Shown here in pieces: positions 22,836-35,276 of a stretch of 64,000 bases of DNA. How positions within the stretch are numbered: the stretch's first letter is position 1; each line of letters begins with the position of its first letter. Below the pieces are notes generated by a model. That model did no database searches. It had not been told where the DNA came from and was given only the letters and a program-made list of their open reading frames with translations. A program made the position numbers and the translations under genes. The stretch is from Vombatus ursinus (taxonomy: Eukaryota; Chordata; Mammalia; Diprotodontia; Vombatidae). Location: assembly GCF_900497805.2 (NCBI RefSeq), contig NW_020954550.1:33151479-33215478 (forward strand), read 5' to 3'.

Positions 22836-23157
22836 CCCCATTTTGTACTTATCTTGCCCTTGTTAATGTTCTTTAAAGAAATTACACTAAGAAGAGGGAT
22901 GGGTAATGATGTATACAAAACAAAAAAAAAAAGAAAGAAAATGAGACCAAGTAGAGTGTAAAAAAGACAAAAGAAAATGATACAAAGTGGCCTAAGAAAA
23001 TCTGAGGGGGAAAAAAGATTATTTTTAGCTAAGGGAAAAGCCTCACGGAGAAAGTGGCAACTGAGCTAGACTTCAAATTAAGAGAAGGATCTCAATGGGG
23101 AAAGACATAAAAGAAATGCATTTCAGGCATGGGGTAGCCTGCATGAATAAGCAGAAG

Positions 23158-23207
23158 AGATATAGTGAAGGGTGAAACTGGGAGATATAGTGAAGGGTGA
23201 AACTGGG
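23158..23207. repeat. 2 x 25-bp perfect tandem duplication
   Basis: The unit starting AGATATAGTGAAGGGTGAAA occurs twice back to back. It lies in a segment (22990-23150) that resembles the unclassified long repeat (CAGGCATGGGGTAGCCTG). Confidence 0.95.
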
Positions 23208-23629
23208 GACACTCAGATTTAAAGCTAGGAGCTCAAACTGGCTCTGAGAGCCTATTATTAAATTTTAATTGTGAGCATTTGCATGACGAAAATTGGCAAA
23301 TGCTGCAAATCAGGGCTTGATTTAGTGTTTTGTTAATTACTTAGACTGTAAAAAAATTATGGAGAAAATATTAATAATTCAGATTAAACTTTAACATGTG
23401 TCCTAGATATATCCCCCTCCCCCAGAGCTGGTTGTTAAATATTTACCAGCCCACCTTTGTGTAAAAACCTCATCTCTAGAATCCTGGATGATAAACAGAT
23501 TAATGGACCTGTACTCAAGTTCTTGTCTTCAATCTATCATGAAATACACGTGGATGATCCAAAGCTAGTTATAGCTAGAAAACTCCCTTGAATAAAGCAA
23601 GGAGCATATCTGGCTTCCACACCCATTTA

Positions 23630-23945
23630 ATTGAGCAATTATTTATAAGCTCCTATAAGGTATTGTGCTAGACACTCAGGAGAGAAAAACAAAAGGAAAA
23701 ACAGTCATTTCCCTCAAGAACTTTCCATTCTACTAGGGAGATATAGAATATTTAAACAAATACATAAATACAATATAATTTGAAAAGGGAGAAAGCACTA
23801 AATTGCAGTAGGTCATCATGAAAGGCCTCCCATAAGAAATAGCACCTGAGTTGAGCCTTGAAGGAAGCTAGAAATTCAAAAAGACAGAGATGAGAAGGGA
23901 GTGTGTTCTAGGGTTAAGGCTATGCAAAGGCTCTAAGATACTAAG
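23630..23945 (+). repeat. Unclassified long interspersed repeat, copy 3
   Basis: It has GGTATTGTGCTAGACACTCA, ACTTTCCATTCTACTAGGGA and GAGCCTTGAAGGAAGCTA in the same order as the copy at 19290. Confidence 0.65.
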
Positions 23946-24006
23946 ATCTTTACTCATGCTCACTGGTACAGGTCAATGTCCATTTCATCTCTAAGTAGAG
24001 GTTACC

Positions 24007-24127
24007 TATCCCACAAATGTAGACTGTGTCTATGTTTTCTGGACTAAAAGTCATTGCTTTAGGAAAAACATTATTATTAAAGAGAGGACATGTAGCAATA
24101 TTTCCCGGAGAGGGAGTAATCCAAAGG
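24007..24127 (+). repeat. Direct-repeat unit C2 (unclassified)
   Basis: Partner of 21681-21805, with AAATGTAGACTGTGTC and TCATTGCTTTAGGAAAAAC. Confidence 0.65.
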
Positions 24128-24289
24128 CAGGAGCAGAATTTTAGCAGTGGGCATGGGCTTGGGCAGAGCCACTTGGAGTACACCGAGTCAGGCGGTTCAG
24201 TCCAGGGTCTTGTGTTTTGGGAGACTCTCTACCCACAATGAGTGCCTGGTTGATAGGAGGTGCTTTAAAAATGCTTGGTTCCCCCCCTT

Positions 24290-25170
24290 CCTTTTTTTTA
24301 GAAAAATAGACAGAAAATTTTAAGAAACCTAACAGAGAAAAGAAGAAGAGGGATTTTACTTAGCGATGGAACAGAAGGAGGAAGAGAGGTGAAGAATTAG
24401 ATAACTAGATAAAACAAAGTAAAAGAAATTAATAAGTTAGGTAAAACTTTAAAGCTGGGAGGAAGGTAACAAAGTGGGAAGGATTTGAGAGTTAAAGGAA
24501 GGTAACTGGTAACTGTAGTGTTGCCTTAAAGTAGTTAAGCTAAAATAACTAAAAAGATGAAAAGTACTATCTTTGCAGAAAAAGGAAAAAAAAATCAAAT
24601 TAGGAAAATAAAATAACATGTGGAGGAATACATAAACCTGACTCATACCCTTAAATGTGAATGGATCCATCCAATGAAACAATAACAAAAAAAAAGATTG
24701 ACAAATTGGATATAAAAACAAAACCCAACAATCTGTTGCTTACAAGAAATATGTATAAAAAGCAAAGACATACACAGAATAAAAATGAAGGAATGGAACA
24801 AAATTATTATGCATCAAGTGAATCCAAGAAAGCAGAAGTTGCAATCAGACAAAGCAAAAACAAAAATTAAAGTCCTTCTCATATTCTTAGTTTTTCCCCT
24901 AGCTTGGGACTTTTACCTAATATTAATTTCTTTGTCTTTTATCTAGCTATCTAACTCTTCCCCTTGGTTTTAAAATCCCATCTTCCTTTTCTCTCCAACT
25001 TATTTTGTTAAGGTTGTTTTTGTCTTTTTTTTTAAAGAGGGCAAAAAAAAATCAGATATACAAGGAAATTTCATTACACTAAAAGAAACCGTAGACAACA
25101 AGCCAATATCAATATTAAGCTTATAAGTTCCAAATGCATCTAAATTTATAAATGAAAAATTAAATGAATT
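24290..25170 (+). pseudogene. L1 LINE relic: ORF2 endonuclease, with inverted internal patch
   Basis: 24720-24870 encodes YYASSESKKAEVAI followed by QSKNKN, matching the L1 endonuclease segment IYQANGKQKKAGVAILVSDK. At 25050-25160 the same protein resumes as GNFITLKETVDNKPISILSL, a stop, and VPNASKFINEKLNEL, matching HYIMVKG...LTILNIYAPN of human L1. The 24885-25010 piece between them is not L1-sense. Its reverse complement resembles 24340-24465 (TTAGATAxCTAGATAAAA, AAAGAAATTAATA, TTAGGTAAAA). The element is dead. Confidence 0.75.
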
Positions 25171-25325
25171 ATGTTTGATATATACATATATACATATGCA
25201 CACAACTATAATGTGTGTAACTAATCATACCCTATGTGTGCACACCCATGTATGCATATACATGTATGTTCAAGTATAAATGTGTATCTATGTACTGTAT
25301 GTGTATACGTACATATACATTTTAA
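25165..25325. repeat. TA/CA-rich simple sequence
   Basis: Mixed TATACATA and TGTGTG steps, low complexity. Confidence 0.8.
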
Positions 25326-25329
25326 ATTT

Positions 25330-26365
25330 TTTGTTTTAGAGTTAGCTGTAACTTCAGAAGGAAAGTCCTTATTCTTTCAACCTTTTGGGAATATCATTCT
25401 TATTACGTACCAGTGCATCAGTCCACTTTTCTGCCTTAGAAAGTGGAGTAAACTGACCAGGAAGGATAGCAGAGCTATCATTGAGTACCAATTTTCATTG
25501 TTATTTACTGTAGGTAGCTCACATTGAGGTGGGGCTAAAGCAGATATTGACCGAAGGCAGAATACCTCCCCTGCTCAGGTCATAACCGGGCATTTGAAAG
25601 AGTGAAAAAAGTGGTGCCAACATAATTCTAGGTGAAATGCCTCTTTTTTTTCAAAGACAGGTACAAGGGGGAAAGAATCTCTTCTATTTGTGGATTCAGG
25701 TTAAAATTTTACTGAACTGTAAGTTTCCTTAACATTTTTCCATCTCTTTTTTATCTAATAGTTCATGAGCAGATTTGTAGGGAAAAAAAGTCATTTTTAT
25801 GAACCTATCTGACCAATTCTCTGGTTTTAAAGTTATGTGTAAAATATATTGTGAATGCTTTTGGGGAATGTCTAGCATTTCCAAAAATCTGTCCTGTCTG
25901 ATTTATGGTTGTTTTTTGTTTTGTTTTGTTTTTTAATATTCTGTTGTCTGTTAACCATATAAATAAGTAAAATCAGAACTCCAGGAATTAATATCATCAT
26001 TAGCACTATATATTGAAATAGGGAAAATAATCCTTCATTAATAATAGTATATTCCATTTTGTTAAGTCTTGGAATTTGATACTTGCCACGTACTAAAACA
26101 AAGAAAAAAAATAAAACTTTTATTCTTCTAGCCTGGTAACATTGTAAACACTGGGAAATGGATATGGCAAAGAAGCCAAAAAGAACTTTGATAGAGTCCT
26201 AATAATATTTACAATTCAGAAGATGAGGAGGGGGGTGGACAACCATACGCAAAGTTAAATTTTAAAAAGAGAAATGAACGAATGAATAAATTTTGAAAGG
26301 ATATATTGATAAATAAATTATATTTAATATGCATATGTATTTATTTATATAATTTAGGGGAGGCA
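25330..26365. other. Non-coding stretch
   Basis: No gene or confident repeat; a (TTTTG)n tract lies at about 25912-25932. Confidence 0.45.
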
Positions 26366-26369
26366 TTGT

Positions 26370-26580
26370 TTTATAGTGGATAGAGAATTGGCACAGAGCC
26401 ACGAAAACCTATGTTCAAATCCTGTCTCTATATCTATTGATTATTTAACACTGGCAAGTCATTTTAGTGGTCTAGACAACTCTCTAAGATTAGGTTGCAG
26501 AATAAATTTCAACCTACATTGGTAGAGAAATTTCCTAATCAACACTTCCCTAACCAGTGAAATTACAGGTCCTGCCTCTA
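26370..26580 (+). repeat. CORE-SINE with long 3' tail
   Basis: It has AGTGGATAGAGAATTGGCAC, GTTCAAATCCTGTCTC and ACAACTCTCTAAGATTAGG, then AGTGAAATTACAGGTCCTG. The same tail type recurs at 31138 and 48786. Confidence 0.7.
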
Positions 26581-26589
26581 TTCTAATAA

Positions 26590-29500
26590 ATTAATAATAA
26601 CCACAACAATGACAACAAAATTAATGCTATATATGTTCATTTCATATTATATTGTGATGTATTATATTTTATTGTAAATGTAACTATATCTAAATTTAGA
26701 TATATAATTTGTCAGGGCATCTAAATATTTTTTTCTAAACATAGTCAATAAAAAGCTATATGGTAGACAGAATTGCAATGCAGTAATATTACAAATAATG
26801 ACTTGCACACAAAAAGGTGGCACCAAAAGATATCATTCAGGTAGACCAGATAAAAGAGGTAAGACTAGTCTTGCAGTAAAAGCAAGGGATGGACAGACTT
26901 GGTTGGTACACAGACTGGAATATTGAGAGACCTTGAGGAAGGTTTCTGGTCCTTTGGGTAAATACCCAGTGGAGGACTTATAGGACATGGTCAAGAATCA
27001 AACTGAATGAGAGGGTGTGACAACCTGCATTAGTAGAAGGGTACTTACAATGAAGAAGTATTAATCCATTAATGAACTAACATCATCAGTATAATTAAGG
27101 AAGTTCTCCCAAATAGCTGCCTTTCTGCTGTCTAAAGTAAATGAACTCTCTATGTATAGTCAGGCAAAAATGACCATTTGTCAATCTTCCCAAAGTTACT
27201 ATGAAACATATCATAATAAGTGCATAAATTGGTAGCTTTCTTTTTATTGATTCCTATTACAGACACGGCATTGATTCAAAAGTCCTAAAATTTCTAAGAT
27301 TACAGATAGACTCTGTCTTACCTCATTAGGGAGAAACAGCACAGAGTCCTCTAAATTTATTTCCAGACACTCCTTGACATATGCATTTCACAATTGGCTC
27401 CCTAACCATAGAAAAGAAGTATAGTGGATAGGGAAGGCAAAGGGAAATTGTTTTCCAATTATCCTTTAGTTAACTGTCCAATCCTTAATTTTTCACTGGA
27501 TGGTTCAAGGTGAGGAACTAGACCCAGGGACCCAAGAGAGAATCTGACCTATTGCCATAGCTCATCTTCTAGACTAGATGTTATCATGTAATTGATTCTC
27601 ATAATGCCGGAGTACAATAGTTAAATTAAAGTATATTGTCTCTTTGTCCATCAGAAAAACTTCTGGAGGCAATTGAGGCCTAAGGGGATCATAGCACATG
27701 AGAGTGTCCCCCATAAACTTATCTCTTCTCCTTCCAAATCCAGTCCTGTGGATGGCCCTCTACTACCTCCTTCCTAATCTTATCATTCAGGCTCACAACT
27801 CAAGCAACTGGAGGAAATTATGGATGGACAAGTGTTGTGGCCAGAAGTGGGGCTATATCTATCTCTAGGGCCAACAAATGAAAGAGACAAAGACCAAAAA
27901 ACTATGATGGGGGAAGCCAAGAGGCTGACTGGGAACAAGGACTAAGATTAGAGTTAGAGCTAAAGGGCTGGGGTATTAAGGGATTACCATTGTAAGATTA
28001 GAAACAAGGCCAAGGGACAGTCACTGAGAGATCTGGAGAGTGGACTTTCCACTGTGCTGTCAGTTACACATTCCTCTCAACTGCCCACCCTAGAAATTCT
28101 ATTCCCACTGAGCAGATTGTGGGACAGTCACCAAGTAGAACAACTACAAGACCACCAGAGAAGCTTCCCTAACACTCAAGCCAGGAAAAATAATCACAGA
28201 AAATGATTCCCAAAACAAGTTGTGTCTAATATCTCTCTGTTTTCACTTGATTAACGGACCCAGGCTCAAGGAGGAGAGCTCCTTTGTCCTGTGCCCTGGG
28301 TCCAAGATCCACTCTCTATACTATTATCATCTTCTCTGGATGCTGTGGTCTCCACTAATGGGACAACACAAGGTGAAATGCAGCCATTTTGTTGGTCAGC
28401 AGCAGCTCAGAAGCAAGATGTCTTAGCGAAACCTTCCAGTAGCACTCTCTTCTCCAGCAACCACATCCCTGATGGCTCTCAGACCTTAGTGTCAACCAAG
28501 TGGAGACAGGGCTTACTGTTAGAAAATATCGTGAGCAATTTGTGAGAAACTTGTGAACCTGCTTTTTTTGATTCTTTAACCTAATCATTTGTGTTTAAAA
28601 AAAACTGCCTCTGGATTCAAGTAAAAAGGGGACAGTGAAACAACCAGACATGGCCTGCATCATGGAGGAAACTGAAGGTGAGGAACCTTATCTTCTGAGA
28701 CATATCTCGTGTGCGTGCATGTGTGTGTGTGTGTATGAGAGAGAGAGACAGAGAGAGACAGAGACAGAGAAAGTCAGAGAGACAGAGAGAAACAGACAGA
28801 CTAAGGGAAAAACAGAAAGAGACGGGAAGGAGAAGGGAGAGGAGAGAATGTTCTGAGCCTTAAGTGTTGTAATAGATTATGTGCTAAAGGGAGGTTGAGT
28901 ACACAGCTTTCCTCCTTTTGCTCCAGCACCTAGACTAATGTTGATTTGTAGGCAGCCTTAAATACTTCAGGCACTGTTTGGGGCTTTCTTCCAGCATTAC
29001 CTCTTTAAAGGTTTGCAGCCCACTGGAGTATCAGGTGGTTAATTTTTTTAAGGGAAAATTTCTGATCTCATTTTAACTATTCATGTCTACCCTGGAGATA
29101 ACTACATAAGGAGAGAGTATTCAGAAGGTTTTTAAAGTAGCAAGTAGAGAGAGATTTGAAAGAAGAAAAAAAATTATGTAGTCAAAATAATTATGAATGT
29201 TCCAAACCAGTGGGTCAGTTTCCACCCTGCTTCTCCCTGAAGTATATGGCATGCAGAAAGAGCAAACAGTCTTTCAACCAGTACATTGTCAGAAGAAAAT
29301 ATGAAAAGAGAATATGAAAAAATCACTGGTCCACCTTGAGGAAGTGTGTACCTGTCTTAAGTAGCTGTGGAAATTAAATGAAAACTAGAAACCTATCTTT
29401 CTATCCAAAAAAGAGCATCTTCTCCCTAGGGAAAGGGTCCTTCTTAATGAGATATGTGAAGGACTTTGGGGACAGTGGATTTACAAAATAAACTGTTTAA

Positions 29501-30730
29501 ACCTGTTTTTAAGCAAAAATATACTTCCTAATTCCAGCCCTCCATGCTTCATGGGGGGAACAAAGATCTATCCATTCTCTATTCCTCCCTTTATTCATAA
29601 AACAGTGCCTGGTTCTAGATTTAATCACTGGTTCTTTTGTTAAAAATTTCCCCCTAAAAATTACTTGAGGAGAGGTTCAGCATAATTTTAGCCCTTCATC
29701 ATTACCAGGCACCCCACTTCTTTATACTTAAACTGAAGTTGTAAGTAAAATGATACTTCCACTTTGTAATACATTAACTAGACTTTACAATCCCTCCTGG
29801 TTTCCAACTGACAAAATTACTTTTATATTATTCACATAATTGCTAAGCTTAAATGTATGTTTCTTCCAATATTGCATAGAAGTTTCCTGATTCAGAAAAC
29901 AAGTAAATTAGCAAATGATCATTTGGAAAGCAAATTATTAGATTCCTTTAAAAAGTGAGCTTCCCTATAAAACTTGATCCATGATTTGATTAATCCACAA
30001 CCTAAAGGGACATATCTATTGTATACAAGGAAGTCAGCCATACCAATGTGCAATGGCAGTCATGAATTTTATATCTCTTGAGTGAATTATATATCTTGAA
30101 TGAAAAAATGTGCTGGAAATTTTATTGTCTCCATTGATTAATCTACCTTCCTTTGGGACCAGTAAGGGCCAGCTTTAAAGATAGCTAGAGTAGGCCTATG
30201 TGGTCTGATATTGATGGTTTCTTTAAGGGGGTTCCCTGTCTCCAAATACTTCTCCTAACAGGTATCCCAATGCCTGAAATTCCAACACTAGAGATTTATT
30301 CCTTTGGTCATTGAAGGTTATCTAGTCTTCCAGAATATCTTACTAAGATAGTAATATCCAGAGAGTAATAGTAACATTAAAATGTTATCTACTAACATCA
30401 ATGATGATTGGTTGATAGCCAGCTGAGAGCAAGATGCTATGGGAACAAGACACAGAAGAGGCGCTTGGGCAGAAGTTGAGAGTGGGGAAGAAATGATGAA
30501 GGAAATATATTAAAAGGGGGAGGTGAGAGATTGCCAGAGATAATTTTACTCATTTTTCTTAAGAATAACTAGAACTAGGATTAAAATAGTCAGTCAGGGA
30601 TAAAGCTATGGACAGAAGAAGGAAAGCTCCAATGGGGTGTCAGATTTAGTGCCTTTTGAATGCAGGAATAAGGAGAAATGAGTAGCCACTTGTCTGCCCA
30701 GTGGATAGAAATTGAGTATCTTGTCTATTC
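26590..30730. other. Non-coding stretch, simple repeats only
   Basis: Apart from a (GT)n/(GA)n tract at about 28716-28830, I see no gene, no family motif and no clear transposon. Overlapping short frames at 28220-28590 on both strands lack splice context. Confidence 0.45.
28716..28830. repeat. (GT)n and (GAGACA)n simple repeat
   Basis: GTGTGTGTGTGTATGAGAGA leads into purine-rich GAGACAGAGA repeats. Confidence 0.9.
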
Positions 30731-30734
30731 TTTT

Positions 30735-30872
30735 TTGGGGGGCAGAGGAAGGCAATCAGGTTTAAGTGATTTGCCCAGGGTGACACAGCTAGTAAGTATC
30801 TGAGACTAGATTTGAACTCAGGTCCCCCTTTCTCCAGGGCCACTGCTCTGTCCTCTGCACCATCTAGCTGTT
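30735..30872 (-). repeat. tRNA-derived marsupial SINE, antisense
   Basis: It contains AGTGATTTGCCCAGGGTGAC, ACACAGCTAGTAAGTATCTG, GAACTCAGGTCCCCC and ACCATCTAGCTG. Confidence 0.75.
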
Positions 30873-30934
30873 TGTACCTTTTCTGTTCTTATCCTGGATA
30901 CCTTGACTTATGAATTGCATATCCCCCAAGTGGC

Positions 30935-31280
30935 CTCATGACATAGTAGATCAAGAGCAGTTCTTGACATCAGAAGGTTTAGTTCAAGTCTTGTCTCTAG
31001 CACACACTAGCTGTGTGACTATGGACAAGTCATTTAAATTTTTAGTTCCCTAGGTTATACCCCAAGACTACGCTTGGAGATGTGCTCCTGATCTGAGTTG
31101 TTGAAAGGAGCTTCAGAACTAAGAGTTCCCTGCGCTAATGAAATCACAGGTCTATACCAATATGTATCCTCGTTATTATGCTGTGAGCTCTTTGAAGGCA
31201 TGGACTATGTCATAACTATTTTTCCTGGTATACCTATCACACAGATCATATGTTTAATAAATATTTGTCAAACTGTTTGC
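30935..31280 (+). repeat. CORE-SINE followed by L2-type 3' end
   Basis: The SINE has AGTTCAAGTCTTGTCTC, CACTAGCTGTGTGACTATGG and AATGAAATCACAGGTC. From 31178, GTGAGCTCTTTGAAGGCATG and CATATGTTTAATAAATATTT resemble an L2 terminus. Confidence 0.7.
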
Positions 31281-31363
31281 AAAATTTAAATAAAAATTTC
31301 ATAATGATTATTCCTGGGACACTTCAGCAGAGATCTCAGCGTCTCCTTTTGGTTACATTTCAG

Positions 31364-31425
31364 AAATTTCCAGAGATATTCACCTCACTCTTGGTATGCT
31401 GGACAAGGAGGACAATGAAGGCAAG
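31364..31425 (+). CDS. Weak candidate upstream exon
   Basis: This 62-bp stretch lies between acceptor CATTTCAG and a possible donor GTACAG. It reads ISRDIHLTLGMLDKEDNEGK in the frame that ends in phase 0, as needed before the first recognised exon. The short acidic end resembles MROH N-terminal HEAT segments only loosely, and an intervening exon would still be needed. Chance is a real alternative. Confidence 0.15.
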
Positions 31426-31569
31426 GTACAGTAAATTTACAAAATCATACAATTGTAGAATCATGGATTTAGAGCTGGCAGAGACCTTAGAGATTATTTG
31501 GTGAAAAAGAAAAAAAGAGAAAAGAAAAAGAAAACCTTCATTTTACAGATAAAGGAATGGAAATTTACA

Positions 31570-32390
31570 GAGAAATGCATCCTTGTTCATAGTTTTCAGA
31601 TCTGTTGTAGAATTTCACACCATTCCTTTTTTGCCTAGGCACTGTAATTTCTTTCCAACTTCCATTTATCTCCAGATTAGTTATACTTCACATGGTACTA
31701 TCTTTTCCATGAAATAACAGCTTTAATAGAAATCTTGATTATATTTAAAGGATTGCATTTAATGATATTTTAAAATCACAGAATCCAGTTGTCTTCAGAT
31801 GCCAAGGGCATCCTTTTCAGTGCCGTTATTTGATGTCCTATTTCAAACCACTAAATTCATGCTCTGATTGATCCCTCCTAACAACGTTGAGGTGCTCTTG
31901 GGTTCTCAGAAGTGTGGCCAGTGGAACATAAGCTCTAGTATGTCTTATCAAGGTGGAAAAGATTGAATATGCAGCTGTCAATGGGTAAGTTTAGATACAG
32001 GCTCTCCGGCAAAAAACTGCCCATCAGATGAGGGTTATTTTATTTATTTTTAACTGCAACTCCTGAAACTATTAATAGAGAAGCTTTTGTCTTCTTAGAA
32101 GGAAAAAGTACCCACATTGAAGAAATCACAGATCTTTTGAGGCATGGAAGTATGTGAACTGTTGAGGCACTGAAGTACATGAGAACTATATTCTGTGATG
32201 ATTAAAATATAATTAAATGTAAAATTAAGACTTCCATTGAAGGTGTTTATGGCAGGAAATGGGAGAATAAGCCAACCTTATAAATAAGTCAAATAGGAAG
32301 CCTCTTCAGTTTTGTAATTTAAGAGGCTCCTGGGAAGGTCCCAAAATATCTTCCTACATGGGCTAGTTATAAATCTCATCATTAGACATT
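31570..32390. other. Non-coding stretch
   Basis: No gene or confident repeat recognised. Confidence 0.45.
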
Positions 32391-32399
32391 CATTCCTTT

Positions 32400-35276
32400 G
32401 GGTCTCCAAGTCAGCCCAGGCTCCAAGAGACTCTTCTTCAATCCTTCAAAGTATTCATGATCTCATTCATTGATGTAAACATTCTCTCTGTCCATTAGTA
32501 GAGATTGCAACTCTTGTAACTCTTGCCCTCTTGTCCTGGATGATTCTGGACCATGTTCTGCCATAGATCTTCTGCAAAGTATTTAAGCAACATACTGTCT
32601 TTACTAGTTCGTTCCATATTTCATGGATACTAGTGTATCACCCAGATTGTTCCTAGTTTTTCCCTGGCTCTAACCGACCCACTTCTCTTCCTAGTCCTGG
32701 ATGATGTCTCTTACACCAGAGGCACTGCTGCATAGTGGGTAGAGACGTGGCCTAACAGTCAGGGTGACTCAGCTTCTGACACCTCCTGGCTATGTGATCC
32801 TGGAAATGTCATAGAACATGTCAGTCCTCCAGGAAACTAAGACTCTAAGTTGTAGGAGAGAACCCTGCATGGCTGAAATCTCAAATCTCAACTACTTCTT
32901 GTATGAAAAGTGTTGAAAATGCAATTTATTTCTCCATTGTTCTTTGAGTAACCTGCAACTTTGCTTCTTCTGAGCTGGTGGTATCACAAGACTCATAACT
33001 ATATATCATCATAAGCAGAATATTTTTGCTTAAAAAGAGATTTCTGAGGAGCAAGGTGAGTTCATTAAAAACTCTGCACAATTTAGGCTACCCAGGCTTC
33101 TTTCTTTATCTTACTCAATTCTAAGACCATCTTCTTATTCATCTTCAGAGAATGGTTGAGGCATATATACTAGAGATGGACTAACTAAATGTATTGACCA
33201 TTCAATTGCATGTGATAGTCTCAACATTAGGAGTTTTCACACAGTTGCTTTTTCTTATATGAGTTGTTAGGTTGATTTCTTTCAAATAATCACAGATCTC
33301 ATTGAGGAGGCCCTGTAATGTCTAGGGGCTTGATAACAATTATCACAATGCTGTCCAAAAAAAAAGAAATCCCTGGAAAACCTCAAAAATCAGATGCCTT
33401 TCGTGGCAATGGAGGAAACTCTGGCAAGCATATATCTTCCTGAATTATGCCTCAATAGCTAGAAGGTTATTGAATGGAATGATCTTTGTGGTTGGAGTTA
33501 TTAAATAATTTTACACGATCTTAATGTGAGCATTAAGTAGTGTTAGAGGAGAACCTTTAGAGCTGTATTTTTCCCTACCAAGTCAAATACTTTTGGAGCA
33601 TGAGGATAATTAAAAAAATAAGGAGTGGACCTTTGTATTCTGTCTATCTTCTAGTCAATTGTGTGCCTATGAATGTGTTATCTGCTACAAGGGATTATTT
33701 GTAAACATCTGCCTATCGCCCTCCTCATATTTTTGTCACCAATATCCTAGATACATTTGTAAATAATTCTTATAAAGAATATCATATTGAGAAATTAGGA
33801 ATATGAATTAGCAGTTATGAATGTCCTCTTTGCCATCTTTTTAGAATAATGATGTATAGTCTAGTTTCCCCCATTCTGTTGGTATCTTCTCCTCCCTAAG
33901 ATATTATGTAAAATGAACCCTCAATGATTTCACATTTGTGTTGTCTCTAGTATGGAATTCATCTGTGTACTTGGTCTGATCCAACTGTTTCTCCCAATAT
34001 CTCTCTGATATTTTAGGGTGGAAATATAGGTGTCTCACTGTCATTAATGATGAAAATATATCATTATAGGATCAATGGCATATAGGATCAATCTGTTCTA
34101 CTTATCACTTATTTGTCCTACTGACAGTTTCATCTATGAATGCTTCTCTTGAAATAGTATGGCTTAAATGGTTCTCCTGCAAAGCTTTCTGATGACTTGT
34201 TTTCACCACCTTTGATTGTATTATGAGGTAATATTGCTTGTAATCTTCCACCATTCTTTTCAGTAATGGTTAATAAATAAGTTTGTATACAAAACTAGTT
34301 TTGTCTTTGACTGTCATATTTCTCTTGAGTCCATTGTCTCATTCTTGGGTGAGAGTGACAGAGCTGAGACCCCTGCACCATCGGCTGTCTGAAAACACAA
34401 TCTTCTTTTTTGAATTCTTTTCTGCTCCCTCTGGCTCTGTGATTCCAGTCCACCCTTTTCCCATAGTTCACACCATGATCACTTGCCTCTGATTCAAATC
34501 TATGATTTTGTGCTGAAAAGATGACCCACTATGGTTGCTCCTTAGATTTTTAATCAGAACTTGTTCTAGACTTCATTGGGCATCTTTGTTCAAGTAGTTG
34601 TTGGGAGAGCTGGACTATGGTATTTCTTCCCATTCTACCATTTTGGCTGGTCTCCATATTTCTTTATTTAGTAATGAGAGTGGTTGCTGACTAAGGTGGT
34701 TTTTGGACAATTTTGACCTCCTTTTGTAGAAATTATTTTATATCTGTTAAGCCCATACAGGTAGCAGTGAAATCCAGATAATCATCTTTGCATTTTGTCA
34801 TTTCCATTGCATTTAGTATTTACTTTAGGTTTAAATGATTGCAATTTTACAAAATATCTTCTTCTTATCTTTATATTTTATTCTAATTTGATATTGATAT
34901 TTACTTTTGTTCTAATTTATGATTTGACTACAACTAATACTGATACAATTTCCACACCAGAAACTAATAGCATTTCATCCATGAAGATACAGTCACTTTC
35001 ATTTTTTGAATTATCGTTTGGTGCTTGCTATGTCTATCACCTCCTGATGTTTTTCCTAAAGAGAGTAGCTGTGATACACTGGTTTGAAACTTCTGAGTTC
35101 TCCGCAAGTCTTTGGTCACTTTGTTTTCTTAAACCCAAACCATATTTTCCAATGTACTTTTCAATATCCTCCCCTGTACCTACTTTCACTCTGAGTGTCA
35201 TTATATTTTGACTTGGTTTAAAGGATCTTATCACATGATTGATAGAATTTTCTACCTCTAACAAAGATGTTAGCAC
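32400..35276 (-). pseudogene. Antisense RTE-like LINE relic with endonuclease and reverse-transcriptase remnants
   Basis: On the minus strand 35276-35037 reads IGKYGLGLRKQSDQRLAE and then TATLFRKNIRR, the endonuclease C-terminal signature (GKYGLGERNERG...LVEF...NTLFQ...RR) of LINEs annotated as craniofacial-development-protein-2-like. Below 35036 a broken frame continues with QAPNDNSKNESDCIFMDE, matching the following WTWQSPNG...NEIDYILT segment. Between about 34000 and 33450 a stop-ridden frame retains reverse-transcriptase fragments (YKNYLQM; RQMFTNNPL...QITHS; LEDRQNTK) corresponding to YKLFT...GFRKGYST.DHIH...LIEKSREYK. A SINE (32715-32890) interrupts the 3' part. Outer limits are approximate. 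Confidence 0.65.
32715..32890 (+). repeat. CORE-SINE fragment inside the RTE-like relic
   Basis: It has CATAGTGGGTAGAGACGTGG, CTCCTGGCTATGTGATCCTG and GACTCTAAGTTGTAGG. Confidence 0.6.

Noticed and set aside
34795-35211. 138-codon plus-strand open frame, one of the longest in the window
   Set aside because: It lies opposite the RTE-like endonuclease relic, whose minus-strand reading has clear family motifs. The plus-strand frame has none and is A+T-driven.
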